The position numbers were made by a program, and so were the translations under genes. Of a stretch of 16,828 nucleotides of DNA, positions 1 to 6,608 are shown in pieces. The DNA comes from Planctomycetota bacterium. Lineage in GTDB: Bacteria > Planctomycetota > SBBH01 > JAHFOU01. Location of the stretch: contig JAHFOU010000014.1 of NCBI GenBank assembly GCA_023261525.1, positions 1 to 16,828 of the forward strand, in the 5' to 3' direction. Every line of letters starts with the position of its first letter. The first letter of the stretch is position 1. Below the pieces are notes generated by a model. It was not told the DNA's origin. It saw nothing but the letters and a program-made list of their open reading frames with translations, and ran no database searches.

Positions 1-55
1 AATCCCTTACCCAGTCAAGACAAAATTCAGTTTCCATCCTTCGCGATCTCCTCAT
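1..55 (-). CDS. Possible 5' end of a leftward gene leaving the window (very uncertain)
   Basis: Reading leftward from an ATG at 55 (with a second ATG at 37), the frame stays open to the window edge, giving 18 codons. An AAGGGG stretch lies 2 nt before the first ATG and could act as a weak ribosome binding site. The visible residues are too few to match any family. The local sequence is AT-richer than the rest of the window, as expected near a gene start or in an intergenic region. It could equally be an accidental open frame; the sequence to the left would decide. Confidence 0.18.
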   Translation of the reverse strand, partial: MRRSRRMETEFCLDWVRD

Positions 56-136
56 AACCCCTTCACGGCAGACCCCTACCCTACAAAGACGCATCTGGGG
101 CTATCGGCCGGATCGGCAGGAAACTTTACACGGACC
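56..136. other. Short intergenic stretch downstream of ispD
   Basis: This stretch lies past the ispD stop codon. It is AT-richer than the coding sequence around it. Only a short weak inverted repeat (GCCG-GAT-CGGC, near 107-117) is visible, and it has no T-run. I see no convincing terminator, RNA gene or promoter. Confidence 0.4.
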
Positions 137-841
137 TCAGCGGGAAAGGTTCCAGAGAATCCTTGCCCGGGCCAGATCCTGGGGGGTGGTGACCTTGAGA
201 TTGCCCCCGGATCCCCGGACCACCCAGACCGGCCGGGAGGCCTCCAGGAGGGCGGCGTCATCCGTGGGAGAGGAACGCATCCCCTCCTGCAACCAGCGTT
301 TACAAGCGGGGGCTATCCAGTCCCTCCGGAAGGCCTGGGGGGTTTGCGCAAGCCACAACTCATTCCTAGGTAATGTGTTAAGTATTCTTCCGTTTCGAGA
401 GACCCGTTTCACGGTCTCCAGGGCCGGCAGGGCCAGGATGGCCGCCCCCTTGCTCCAGGCGGCCGCCGCCACCGCCCTGACTTCGGCGGAGGTGACCAGG
501 GGGCGGGCCGCATCGTGCACCAGGACCAGGCGGCTGGAGGCGGACGTGGCCAGAACCCCCAGGGCCACGGAATGTGCCCGGCTCGAACCTCCCGGGAGGA
601 TGCAGGAAACCTTGAGTGATGCGAGAACTTGGCTCCAGCGTCGCTTGACCCCTTCCAGATCCCGGGGGTGGACCAAGAGGACGACCTCCCGGATGAAGCC
701 CAGCCCCCGGAAGGCTTCCAGGGTGCGGATCAGGAGGGGGCGTCCGGCCAGGTCCCGGTAGCTCTTGCGGGTGCGCCCGGGCAGGCGGGAGCTTTCTCCC
801 GCGGCAGGGATCACCAGAGAGGAAGGGGGCAGGGGGGCCAC
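137..841 (-). CDS. ispD: IspD, 2-C-methyl-D-erythritol 4-phosphate cytidylyltransferase
   Basis: Cytosolic enzyme of the MEP isoprenoid pathway that joins CTP and 2-C-methyl-D-erythritol 4-phosphate to form CDP-methylerythritol plus pyrophosphate. The 234-residue length fits the family. Visible motifs, in order: the nucleotide-binding loop IPAAGESSR (11-19), Lys26 in RKSY, GGSSRAHSVALG (84-95), VHDAARP (98-104), ETVKR (142-146), Arg159 before LWLAQTPQAF, TDDAALLE (193-200) and NLKVTTPQDL (214-223). R19, K26, R159 and K216 sit where the catalytic basic residues of the family are expected. The start is GTG at 841, which places the glycine-rich loop at the usual N-terminal distance. It is a stand-alone protein with no IspF fused. 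It is divergent from mqnA with 58 bp between. Codons near 350-420 are more AT-rich than the rest of the window. Confidence 0.95.
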   Translation of the reverse strand: MAPLPPSSLVIPAAGESSRLPGRTRKSYRDLAGRPLLIRTLEAFRGLGFIREVVLLVHPRDLEGVKRRWSQVLASLKVSCILPGGSSRAHSVALGVLATSASSRLVLVHDAARPLVTSAEVRAVAAAAWSKGAAILALPALETVKRVSRNGRILNTLPRNELWLAQTPQAFRRDWIAPACKRWLQEGMRSSPTDDAALLEASRPVWVVRGSGGNLKVTTPQDLARARILWNLSR

Positions 842-849
842 GCGGCCCC

Positions 850-855
850 ATCCTA
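850..855 (-). promoter_or_regulatory. Candidate -10 element of ispD
   Basis: On the minus strand the hexamer TAGGAT lies 8 bp before the GTG start. It fits a TANNNT -10 box whose transcript would start at or next to the start codon. No good -35 match is visible. The assignment is inferred from spacing and from the same arrangement at other genes in the window. Confidence 0.4.
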
Positions 856-861
856 CCAGAC

Positions 862-891
862 TTGCCCCCTTACCCCGACATGCCCTATCCT
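862..891 (+). promoter_or_regulatory. Candidate promoter of mqnA
   Basis: A TTGCCC -35-like hexamer at 862-867 and TATCCT at 886-891 are separated by 18 bp. The -10 ends 8 bp before the mqnA ATG, so any 5' leader would be one or two nucleotides or absent. No Shine-Dalgarno sequence is visible (the bases before the ATG are pyrimidines), which agrees with leaderless initiation. The element shares the 58-bp gap with the opposing ispD element. Confidence 0.45.
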
Positions 892-899
892 CCTCTCTT

Positions 900-1685
900 A
901 TGCACTCTGGAGCCCCCCGCCTCCAGCCAGGGCCCCGGTTGCGGGCCGGGGCGGTCCCCTACCTGAACGCCAAGCCCCTGACGTCAGGCCTGGCCGCCAG
1001 CACTGTCCTGGATCTCCGCGAGGAGGCGCCTTCCCTCCTGGCCGCGGAACTTGCGGAGGGACGCCTGGACCTGGCCCTCCTTCCGGCCTTCGCGGTCCTG
1101 GCCCGCCCCGGGCTCAAGGCCGCCGACGGGATCGCCATCGGATCGGACGGTCCGGTGCGCTCCGTCCTGCTGTACTCCCGCCGGCCGCTCGCAAGCCTCC
1201 GCACCCTGGCGCCGGATCCCGCGTCCATGAGCTCCAACGCCCTGGTCCGCATCCTCCTGGCCGAGATCCACGGGGTCCGTCCCGCGCCCGCGGCGCCCCA
1301 GGAGGCCGAGGCCGTCCTGGTCATCGGGGATGCCGCGATGAAGCCGAGGCCGGGGAACTGGGAGGCGGTCCTGGACCTGGGGGAGGCCTGGCGCTCGCTG
1401 ACGGGCCTTCCCTTCGTCTATGCGCTGTGGGCCGGACCGGCCCTGGACGCCGCGACGGGGGAGATCCTGCGCACGGCCGCACACAAGGGCCTGGAAGACC
1501 GGCCCGGCATCGCGCGACGGGAGGCGGCCGCGCTGGGGCTCGACGAGGCCGAGACCCTGACCTACCTGACCCGGCACATCCGCTACGAGCTGGGGGGGCG
1601 GCAACACGCGGGACTGAGGACCTACGCCGGCCTGCTCCGCTCCCACGGCCTTCTGGAGAGCGCCCTTGAGCCGGCCTGGGTCTAG
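900..1685 (+). CDS. mqnA: MqnA, chorismate dehydratase (futalosine menaquinone pathway)
   Basis: Cytosolic enzyme that removes water from chorismate to give 3-[(1-carboxyvinyl)oxy]benzoate, the first step of menaquinone synthesis by the futalosine route. The 261-residue product has a periplasmic-binding-protein-like fold typical of the family. Recognised motifs: VPYLNAKPL (19-27), where family members usually read S/P-YLN-x-x-P; APSLLAAELAEGRLDLALLP (43-62); GPVRSVLLYS (74-83); LVIGDAAM (140-147); and WRSLTGLPFVYALW (164-177). I chose the ATG at 900 because the open frame further upstream encodes low-complexity residues and runs into ispD, while this start puts the YLN motif at the normal distance. 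The 3' end overlaps the next gene by 20 bp. mqnBCD are not in the window. Confidence 0.92.
   Translation: MHSGAPRLQPGPRLRAGAVPYLNAKPLTSGLAASTVLDLREEAPSLLAAELAEGRLDLALLPAFAVLARPGLKAADGIAIGSDGPVRSVLLYSRRPLASLRTLAPDPASMSSNALVRILLAEIHGVRPAPAAPQEAEAVLVIGDAAMKPRPGNWEAVLDLGEAWRSLTGLPFVYALWAGPALDAATGEILRTAAHKGLEDRPGIARREAAALGLDEAETLTYLTRHIRYELGGRQHAGLRTYAGLLRSHGLLESALEPAWV
1655..1668 (+). promoter_or_regulatory. Ribosome binding site that decides the TTG start
   Basis: GGAGAG (1655-1660) lies 5 nt before the TTG at 1666. Both are inside the last codons of mqnA, so the two genes are probably translationally coupled. No ATG or GTG in this frame lies between here and the first FHA domain. Confidence 0.55.
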
Positions 1686-4110
1686 TCCCGTCCTCGGCCT
1701 GAGCATCCGCACGGCCGCCGGGGAGCGGACCGAGGAGATCCATGCCGAGGACACGCCCGCGGACCTGGGCCGCGCAGGCTCCTGCCGGGTGGTCCTGGAC
1801 GACCGGGGTTGCTCCCGGCACCACGCCCGCATCTCCTTCCTGGAAGGCCGCTTCGTCCTGAGGGACCTCTCCAGCGCCAACGGCACCCGCCTGAACGGGC
1901 AGCCGGTCCGGGAGGCCACGCTCGCGGCGGGGGACCGCATCGCCCTGGGCGGGGTGGAGATCGGCGTCTCCCTGCCGGAGCCTCCGCCTCCGGTCATCCT
2001 GCTCCTGACGCAGGGCCAGGGCAGGGAAGAGGCCCTGTACGAAATCGATACCGATTCCGTCCTGGTGGGGCGGTCCGGGGCCTGCGGGATCCGCCTGTCG
2101 GACCCGGCCTGCTCGCGGCGCCAGGCCCTTCTCCGCCGTTCCCCGAAAGGCCTGCGCCTGAAGGTGCTCGGCGGCTCCACCCTCCTCAACGGCACACCCG
2201 TCCGGGAGGCCCTGCTGGCCGAGGGGGACGTCCTGAGCTTCGGAACCGCGACCCTGGCCGTGAGGCCGGCCCAGGCGCCGGAGGATTCCGGACTGGAGGC
2301 TCCGGTGCGGCACCGGGTCCGACGCGCGCGCCGGCCCGAGTCCGCTCTCCCGATGCTCGCGGGGATCGGCCTCTGCGTCGCGGCCGGCGCGATGGCGTGG
2401 GTCTGGGCGACGCATCCGTCCTCGCCGGCGGGGATCCCGGACCGGACCCAGGCCGGGCCGAGCCGGACGGTCCCGCTCCCGCCGCCGCCCGCGACCGAGG
2501 CGTCCTCCGTCGAGCCGCGCCGGACGGCCCTGGCGGCGATCCGCGCCGACCAGGACGCGCCTCCCGAGAAGCTCGACCTGCTGAGATCCCGCTGTTGGGA
2601 TTTGATCCAGCGTTTCCCCGACACCGAGGAGGCTACCGAAGCCCTCCGCATCGTCCAGGCCGCCCAGAAAAAATGGGAGAGCCTCCAGGACGCGCGATGG
2701 ATCGAAGCCCGGAAGGCCGTCGAGGAGCTGTGCGGCGGCGGCGAGCTCCGCCAGGCCCGCGCGGTCCTGACGGCCTTCCTCGGCAACGCCGGCCGCGTCC
2801 ACGAGCGGGAGGGGCAGGCCCTGCTGCTGGAGCTGGACCGCTGCATGGAACAGGAGTACGGCCAGGCCGAGGAGGCCGCCATGGCCCAGGCCCGGGCCGG
2901 ACGCTTCGCGGAGGCCCGCGCCGCGCTCACCACCCTGAAGGCCCGGTACGCCGGACTTCCCTGGGGCAGTGCGGCCCAGGCCCGGCTCTCCGAACTGGGC
3001 CCCATGGAAGAGGAGCGCCGCCAGCTCATCCTGACCGAAGAGACGCGCCGACGGGAGGAGGCAGAAGCCAAGCTGGCCGTGGAGGAGAGGCGGCAACAGC
3101 GCGTGCGCTGGGCAACGGACCAGGGCCGCCTCCTTCAGATGCTCTCTCCCTGGTCGCCGAAACAGGAGAAGGAGAGACGGACCTGCTTCGAGGCCATCGC
3201 CGCGGTGGACCCGGCGCTCTCGCCTCCGCTGGCGGAGGGTCTGGCCAAGGCCCACAGGGACCTGCTGGCCCGCCTCAAGACCCGGCTGGGTGCCGCCGAG
3301 ATCCGGGACCTCCGGGATCGCCTGCGGGGCAACCTGGACCTGCGCCGCAAGGAGGCCCTGGACCTGATCCGCGACGAGGTGCGCTACCCATACCTGCACG
3401 GACAGGCCAACCCCTATGGCCCGGACGGCCCCAAGGTCCAGCGCGAGGTCGATGACCTCGTCTCCCGGGTGGAGGAGGCCTATCGTCCCACCCAGGAGGC
3501 CGTCCGCGCCCTCCGTGAGAGCAAGGGGACGGGGGAGGTCCTGGCCGGCGTCGAGGAGACGGAGGAGTACCTGACCCGCTCCGGCGCCGCTCCGGCGCAC
3601 ACGGACTCCCTGCAGGGCCTGTTGGAAAAGGTCTTCGCCGACGCCTTCGATTTCGCGAAGGAGGCGGAGGCACTCCGCACGAACGCCGAGGTCATGACCC
3701 AGGTCGCCGCCGATGCCCGCCGCCTCAGGGCCGAGGGCGTCCTGGATGCGGAGGAGGAGGACTGCATCCTGATCACGAACCGCTACCGCATCATGATGGG
3801 CCTCGACCCCCTGAGGATCGATCCGCGCCTGTTGAAGGCCTCCCGGGGACACAGCGACGACATGACGGCGAGGAACTATTTCGCCCACAACGATCCGGAG
3901 GGCCGGGGGCCGGGGAACCGCGCCCAGGCGGCGGGCTTCTCCGGGGCCGCGGGGGAGAACATCTACATGGGCTCGCCTTCCGGACGGGCGGCCTTCGAAG
4001 GCTGGAGGCACTCCTCCGGGCACCACCGCGCCATGCTGGGGGCGATGTGGACCGTGATCGGCGTCGCCCGCCGCGATGCCCGTTGGACGATGATGCTCGG
4101 CGCGCCCTAG
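1666..4110 (+). CDS. FHA-FHA-transmembrane-helical-CAP domain protein
   Basis: This 814-residue protein of unknown role joins known domains in an unusual order. FHA 1 (about 9-105) keeps the phosphothreonine-binding signature: G35-R36, S50-R51-x-H53 and N72-G73-T with N77. FHA 2 (about 115-205) keeps G135-R136, S150-R151 and N175-G176 but has Gln153 in place of His and lacks the first NG pair, so it may not bind phosphopeptides. One membrane span lies near 229-248, after a run of arginines that predicts a cytoplasmic N-terminus. A Pro-rich linker (259-286) leads to a long, charged, mostly helical region (about 290-690). The C-terminal CAP/SCP-PR1 domain (about 695-814) shows H729-S-x-D-M, YFAH741, GEN (763-765) and W780-x-x-S-x-G-H786. 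The start is TTG at 1666: GGAGAG lies 5 nt upstream, the frame has no earlier suitable start, and FHA 1 begins at once. The FHA domains would be cytosolic and the CAP domain periplasmic (inference). Confidence 0.85.
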   Translation: MSRPGSSPVLGLSIRTAAGERTEEIHAEDTPADLGRAGSCRVVLDDRGCSRHHARISFLEGRFVLRDLSSANGTRLNGQPVREATLAAGDRIALGGVEIGVSLPEPPPPVILLLTQGQGREEALYEIDTDSVLVGRSGACGIRLSDPACSRRQALLRRSPKGLRLKVLGGSTLLNGTPVREALLAEGDVLSFGTATLAVRPAQAPEDSGLEAPVRHRVRRARRPESALPMLAGIGLCVAAGAMAWVWATHPSSPAGIPDRTQAGPSRTVPLPPPPATEASSVEPRRTALAAIRADQDAPPEKLDLLRSRCWDLIQRFPDTEEATEALRIVQAAQKKWESLQDARWIEARKAVEELCGGGELRQARAVLTAFLGNAGRVHEREGQALLLELDRCMEQEYGQAEEAAMAQARAGRFAEARAALTTLKARYAGLPWGSAAQARLSELGPMEEERRQLILTEETRRREEAEAKLAVEERRQQRVRWATDQGRLLQMLSPWSPKQEKERRTCFEAIAAVDPALSPPLAEGLAKAHRDLLARLKTRLGAAEIRDLRDRLRGNLDLRRKEALDLIRDEVRYPYLHGQANPYGPDGPKVQREVDDLVSRVEEAYRPTQEAVRALRESKGTGEVLAGVEETEEYLTRSGAAPAHTDSLQGLLEKVFADAFDFAKEAEALRTNAEVMTQVAADARRLRAEGVLDAEEEDCILITNRYRIMMGLDPLRIDPRLLKASRGHSDDMTARNYFAHNDPEGRGPGNRAQAAGFSGAAGENIYMGSPSGRAAFEGWRHSSGHHRAMLGAMWTVIGVARRDARWTMMLGAP

Positions 4111-4116
4111 GGCGCG
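4101..4116. repeat. Perfect 16-bp palindrome spanning two convergent stop codons
   Basis: CGCGCCCTAGGGCGCG is identical to its reverse complement. Its central CTAG supplies the TAG stop of the FHA-CAP gene on the plus strand and the TAG stop of the zinc-finger gene on the minus strand. As RNA it could fold from either strand into a 6-bp GC stem with a CTAG loop. No T-run follows, so it is not a canonical intrinsic terminator. A role as a bidirectional pause or end-protecting hairpin is possible but unproven. Confidence 0.6.
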
Positions 4117-4478
4117 GGGTGGAGGGTGACCGGGAAGACGCCCCCCTCGTCCTCCTCGACGGGAGGAGGGGGAGGGGCGGGGGCCTTGGCGCGGGCGCGG
4201 CCGAAGGTGAACGCGAAGACGCCCACGGCGGCCGCCAGCAGGGCTAGGCGCACCCAGCCGCCCAGGCCGACGGGCCCGAAACGCCGGGGAGAGGGCGCCT
4301 CGGCCTCCCGGGCGCGATCCTCCCGGTCGAGGGACCTGCGCATGCGGTACAGCTCCACCTGCTCCAGCCGGCAGTCCGCGCAGGCGGCGACGTGGGCCTC
4401 CACCTCGTCGAGTTCCTGGGGATCCAGGGTCCCGTCCACGGCGCCCAGCAGGGCGGCACGGATCTCCTCGTGGGTCAT
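4107..4478 (-). CDS. Small zinc-finger (zf-HC2, anti-sigma-like) membrane protein
   Basis: This 123-residue protein has an N-terminal H29-x3-C33-x2-C36 motif inside a helical segment, the signature of zf-HC2 / anti-sigma-factor zinc domains. A charged linker follows, then a single membrane span (about 75-93), then a short Pro-rich tail ending in a Glu/Asp patch. Family members usually hold an ECF sigma factor at the membrane through the cytosolic zinc domain. No sigma factor gene lies next to it here, so its partner is unknown. I chose the ATG at 4478 because the zinc-domain helix starts there and a TATGCT box precedes it; an ATG at 4496 with AAGGG close upstream would add six residues. It is divergent from the membrane-protein gene at 4539. 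Confidence 0.75.
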   Translation of the reverse strand: MTHEEIRAALLGAVDGTLDPQELDEVEAHVAACADCRLEQVELYRMRRSLDREDRAREAEAPSPRRFGPVGLGGWVRLALLAAAVGVFAFTFGRARAKAPAPPPPPVEEDEGGVFPVTLHPAP

Positions 4479-4484
4479 GCCCCC

Positions 4485-4490
4485 AGCATA
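4485..4490 (-). promoter_or_regulatory. Candidate -10 element of the zinc-finger gene
   Basis: The minus-strand hexamer TATGCT ends 6 bp before the ATG at 4478, with GGGGGC between. The arrangement GTATxCTGGGGGCATG is repeated almost exactly in front of pilC. With normal -10 to +1 spacing the transcript would begin at the A of the ATG. Confidence 0.42.
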
Positions 4491-4525
4491 CAGCATTTTC
4501 CCTTCCCGCGGTCCCATGCCCGGCA

Positions 4526-4531
4526 TACCCT
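4526..4531 (+). promoter_or_regulatory. Candidate -10 element of the membrane-protein gene at 4539
   Basis: TACCCT ends 7 bp before the ATG at 4539 and no Shine-Dalgarno sequence is visible. This again suggests a leaderless transcript. The hexamer is a weaker match than those of mqnA or pilC. Confidence 0.3.
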
Positions 4532-4538
4532 ATCGCGC

Positions 4539-5621
4539 ATGAAGATCCTGCGCCAGGTCCTCGGCGTGCTCAGCCTGACCCTGGGCCTGGTCCTGCTCGG
4601 GGAATGCGCCGCCCACACCGCCCGCGCCCTGCTCCATTTCCATCCGGACGGGGGCTCCTCCGGCCTCCTGCTGAGGGCCGCCTTCTTCGCTCCCCAACAG
4701 CACGGCGGGGCCTACAACATCCTTCTCGGCTCCGGGATCGCCCTGCTCCTCCTGGGCATGTTCCTCACCCGGGCCTGGACCCTGCCGTTCTTTGCCTTCG
4801 GAACCGCCTGCCTGACCCTCTTCGGAGGCATGGTGGTCGAGCGGGCCGTCGGCCCCCGCGGCGCGGAAGCCTCGGTGCTCCAGGACGGGGTCTCCGGGAT
4901 CTGGGGGATCTGGGGGCGCGAGGACGCCTTGATCATGCTCTGGATGGGGATCGCCGCGCTGATGGCCGGACTCTTCGCCCCTCTCGTCTTCCAGAAGCGT
5001 CCGGCGGCGGCCACGCCCAAGGGCGCCAGGCCTTCCCGGCGGAGCACGGACGTCGGGGCCGAGCCCATGGACCGCATGGAGCACACGGCGCGCACGCCCC
5101 TTCCCGCCGGGGAGGCGAAGGCCGAGACCTCGGTGGACCTGGACCTCTCCCCGGATCTGGAAACCTCGGAGGTCCACCTCCAGCAGACGGATCCCGACCC
5201 CCTGGCGGGGGAACCGGGGCCGTCCCCGCTCGAGGAGCCGTCCTCCCCCACGCCTCCGTCCGAGGATTCCCCCTATGTGATGGAGGTGGAACCGCCTCCG
5301 GCCCCTCCGATCCCCGCGCCCGAGCCGGAGCCTGCCCCCATGCCGCCCGAGCCCGAGGAGCCGGAGCCGTCCAGGGTCCTGCCCGCGGCGGGCCTCGTCC
5401 TGGGCCTGGCCTCCCTGGGGGCCTGCGCCGCGTCCGGACTCTGCGCCCTGGCACCTTCCGCGGCGGGACAGGTGTGGGCGGGGGGGGTGGCCGCCGGCCT
5501 GGGCGGGATGGGCCTGACCCTGTTCTCCCGCCCCTTCAAAACCCTGGGATGGGCGGCGGTGGGGATCAACGTGGCGGGCCTGGGCGGGGCCGCGGCCCTG
5601 CTCGCCCTGGGAGGCGGATGA
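4539..5621 (+). CDS. Polytopic membrane protein with Pro/Glu-rich linker, unknown function
   Basis: I do not recognise the family. The 360-residue product has an N-terminal block of about four hydrophobic segments (near 5-24, 58-77, 81-100 and 129-151). A long polar linker (about 155-278) follows, rich in Pro, Glu and Ser, with PEPEPAP-type runs near its end. The C-terminal block has about three hydrophobic segments (near 280-302, 310-330 and 335-358) rich in Gly and Ala. The ATG at 4539 is chosen because the first hydrophobic helix starts there; upstream in-frame sequence would run through the zinc-finger gene's promoter and start. A short tandem repeat encodes GIWGIWG (120-126). The stop codon is one base before the ATG of the zinc-ribbon gene, so the two are likely cotranscribed. 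Confidence 0.75.
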   Translation: MKILRQVLGVLSLTLGLVLLGECAAHTARALLHFHPDGGSSGLLLRAAFFAPQQHGGAYNILLGSGIALLLLGMFLTRAWTLPFFAFGTACLTLFGGMVVERAVGPRGAEASVLQDGVSGIWGIWGREDALIMLWMGIAALMAGLFAPLVFQKRPAAATPKGARPSRRSTDVGAEPMDRMEHTARTPLPAGEAKAETSVDLDLSPDLETSEVHLQQTDPDPLAGEPGPSPLEEPSSPTPPSEDSPYVMEVEPPPAPPIPAPEPEPAPMPPEPEEPEPSRVLPAAGLVLGLASLGACAASGLCALAPSAAGQVWAGGVAAGLGGMGLTLFSRPFKTLGWAAVGINVAGLGGAAALLALGGG

Positions 5622-5622
5622 C

Positions 5623-6117
5623 ATGGCCGGGAAACTCCTGCGTTGTCCCAAGTGCAAGGCCCAGCTGAGGGCGCCCGAGGCCGCCGTCAAGGTGAAGTGC
5701 CCGAAGTGCGCGGCCGTCCTGAGGGTGCCCGGCGCCCCCCAGGCTCCCCAGCCCGTACCCGTGCCGCCTCCCGCCCCGCCGCCAGAGCCGGAGCCGCCAC
5801 CGATCGAGGAGTTTCCTCCGCTCGACGAGGCGCCCCCTCCCGAAGAGCCCCCCCCGGAAGATGTCCCGCCACCGCCGGAGGAGCCGGCCCCCGAGCCGGA
5901 CCTTCCCGAGGCTCCCGCCGTGGCCCCCAGGCCGCCCGAGCCCAAGACGCCCCAGGTGCCCTGGCACTGGGAACAGAAGCGCAAGCGCCCCTTCCCCGTC
6001 GTCGCGGTCGTCCTGCTGGTGATCGCGGCGGCGGTGCTCGCCGCGGCCCTCCTTCAGCCGGACCTGGCGACCTGGGTCGGCCAGAGGGCCGCCAAGGCCC
6101 TGGGCCGCGCTCCCTGA
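5623..6117 (+). CDS. Zinc-ribbon, Pro/Glu-rich, single-span membrane protein
   Basis: This 164-residue protein opens with a zinc-ribbon: C8-P-K-C11 and C26-P-K-C29, 14 residues apart, resembling the MJ0042 / zinc-ribbon domain common at the N-terminus of uncharacterised bacterial membrane proteins. Residues 37-112 are almost entirely Pro, Glu and Ala. A basic patch (QKRKR, 118-122) precedes one membrane span (about 124-144) and a short tail. The likely orientation is N-terminus in the cytoplasm. GGGAGG lies about 10 nt before the ATG. The gene follows the polytopic protein by one base, and its TGA shares its A with the ATG of the Nudix gene. Its linker composition matches that of the upstream protein, which hints that they work together. 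Function unknown. Confidence 0.8.
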   Translation: MAGKLLRCPKCKAQLRAPEAAVKVKCPKCAAVLRVPGAPQAPQPVPVPPPAPPPEPEPPPIEEFPPLDEAPPPEEPPPEDVPPPPEEPAPEPDLPEAPAVAPRPPEPKTPQVPWHWEQKRKRPFPVVAVVLLVIAAAVLAAALLQPDLATWVGQRAAKALGRAP

Positions 6118-6605
6118 TGGCCTTCTGCCTCCCCTGCGGAAGCCCCCTCGAGGCGCGGCAGTTGGAGGGACGTCTCCGCGAGATCTGCTCGCGCTGCGGC
6201 TGGGTGCGCTACGTCAATCCCGTTCCCGCCGCGGCGGCCATCGTGCGCCTGGACTCCGGCGTGGTCCTGGTCAAACGGGCCCTGGACCCCGGAGCCGGGG
6301 ACTGGTGCCTGCCCGCGGGCTTCCAGGAGGACGACGAATCCTCCGAGGAGGCCTGCGTGCGGGAGACCCTGGAGGAGACCGGGCTGAGGGTGGCCGTGCG
6401 GCGCCTGCACGGGCTCTACTTCGGGAAGGACGACCCGAGATGCCGGGTGGTCCTGGCCGTCTACGACACCGAGGTCCTGGGCGGCACCCTCCAGGGTGGT
6501 GACGACGCCCTGGAGGCCAGGGTCTTCCCCCTGGACGCCCTGCCGGCCAACGTGGCCTTCGCCAACCATCGCCGCGTCCTGGCCGACCTCCGGGACGCAC
6601 CCTAG
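6117..6605 (+). CDS. Nudix hydrolase with N-terminal zinc ribbon
   Basis: This 162-residue cytosolic hydrolase probably cleaves a nucleoside diphosphate linked to another group (NAD-, ADP-ribose- or NTP-like); the true substrate cannot be told. The N-terminal C4-x2-C7 / C24-x2-C27 ribbon resembles that of NudC-type and related Nudix proteins. The Nudix box is complete at 68-90: G68, E74, R82-E83, E86-E87 and G89, matching G-x5-E-x7-RE-U-x-EE-x-GU. It is much shorter than true NudC, which has an extra N-terminal domain, and I do not see the NudC SQPWPFPxS motif. The ATG at 6117 overlaps the previous TGA by one base, implying translational coupling. Confidence 0.9.
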   Translation: MAFCLPCGSPLEARQLEGRLREICSRCGWVRYVNPVPAAAAIVRLDSGVVLVKRALDPGAGDWCLPAGFQEDDESSEEACVRETLEETGLRVAVRRLHGLYFGKDDPRCRVVLAVYDTEVLGGTLQGGDDALEARVFPLDALPANVAFANHRRVLADLRDAP

Positions 6606-6608
6606 GGC

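Noticed and set aside
765..899. Upstream start for mqnA
   Set aside because: The added 45 residues are low complexity and overlap ispD. The ATG at 900 gives the normal family N-terminus.
984..4026. Two long minus-strand open frames antisense to mqnA and the FHA-CAP gene
   Set aside because: They show Arg/Ser- or Gly/Pro-rich composition with no recognisable domain. The plus-strand frames carry MqnA, FHA and CAP signatures.
4911..4917. Short tandem repeat encoding GIWGIWG in the polytopic protein
   Set aside because: Only two copies of a 9-bp unit are present. It is too small to call a repeat element, and is noted only in the gene entry.
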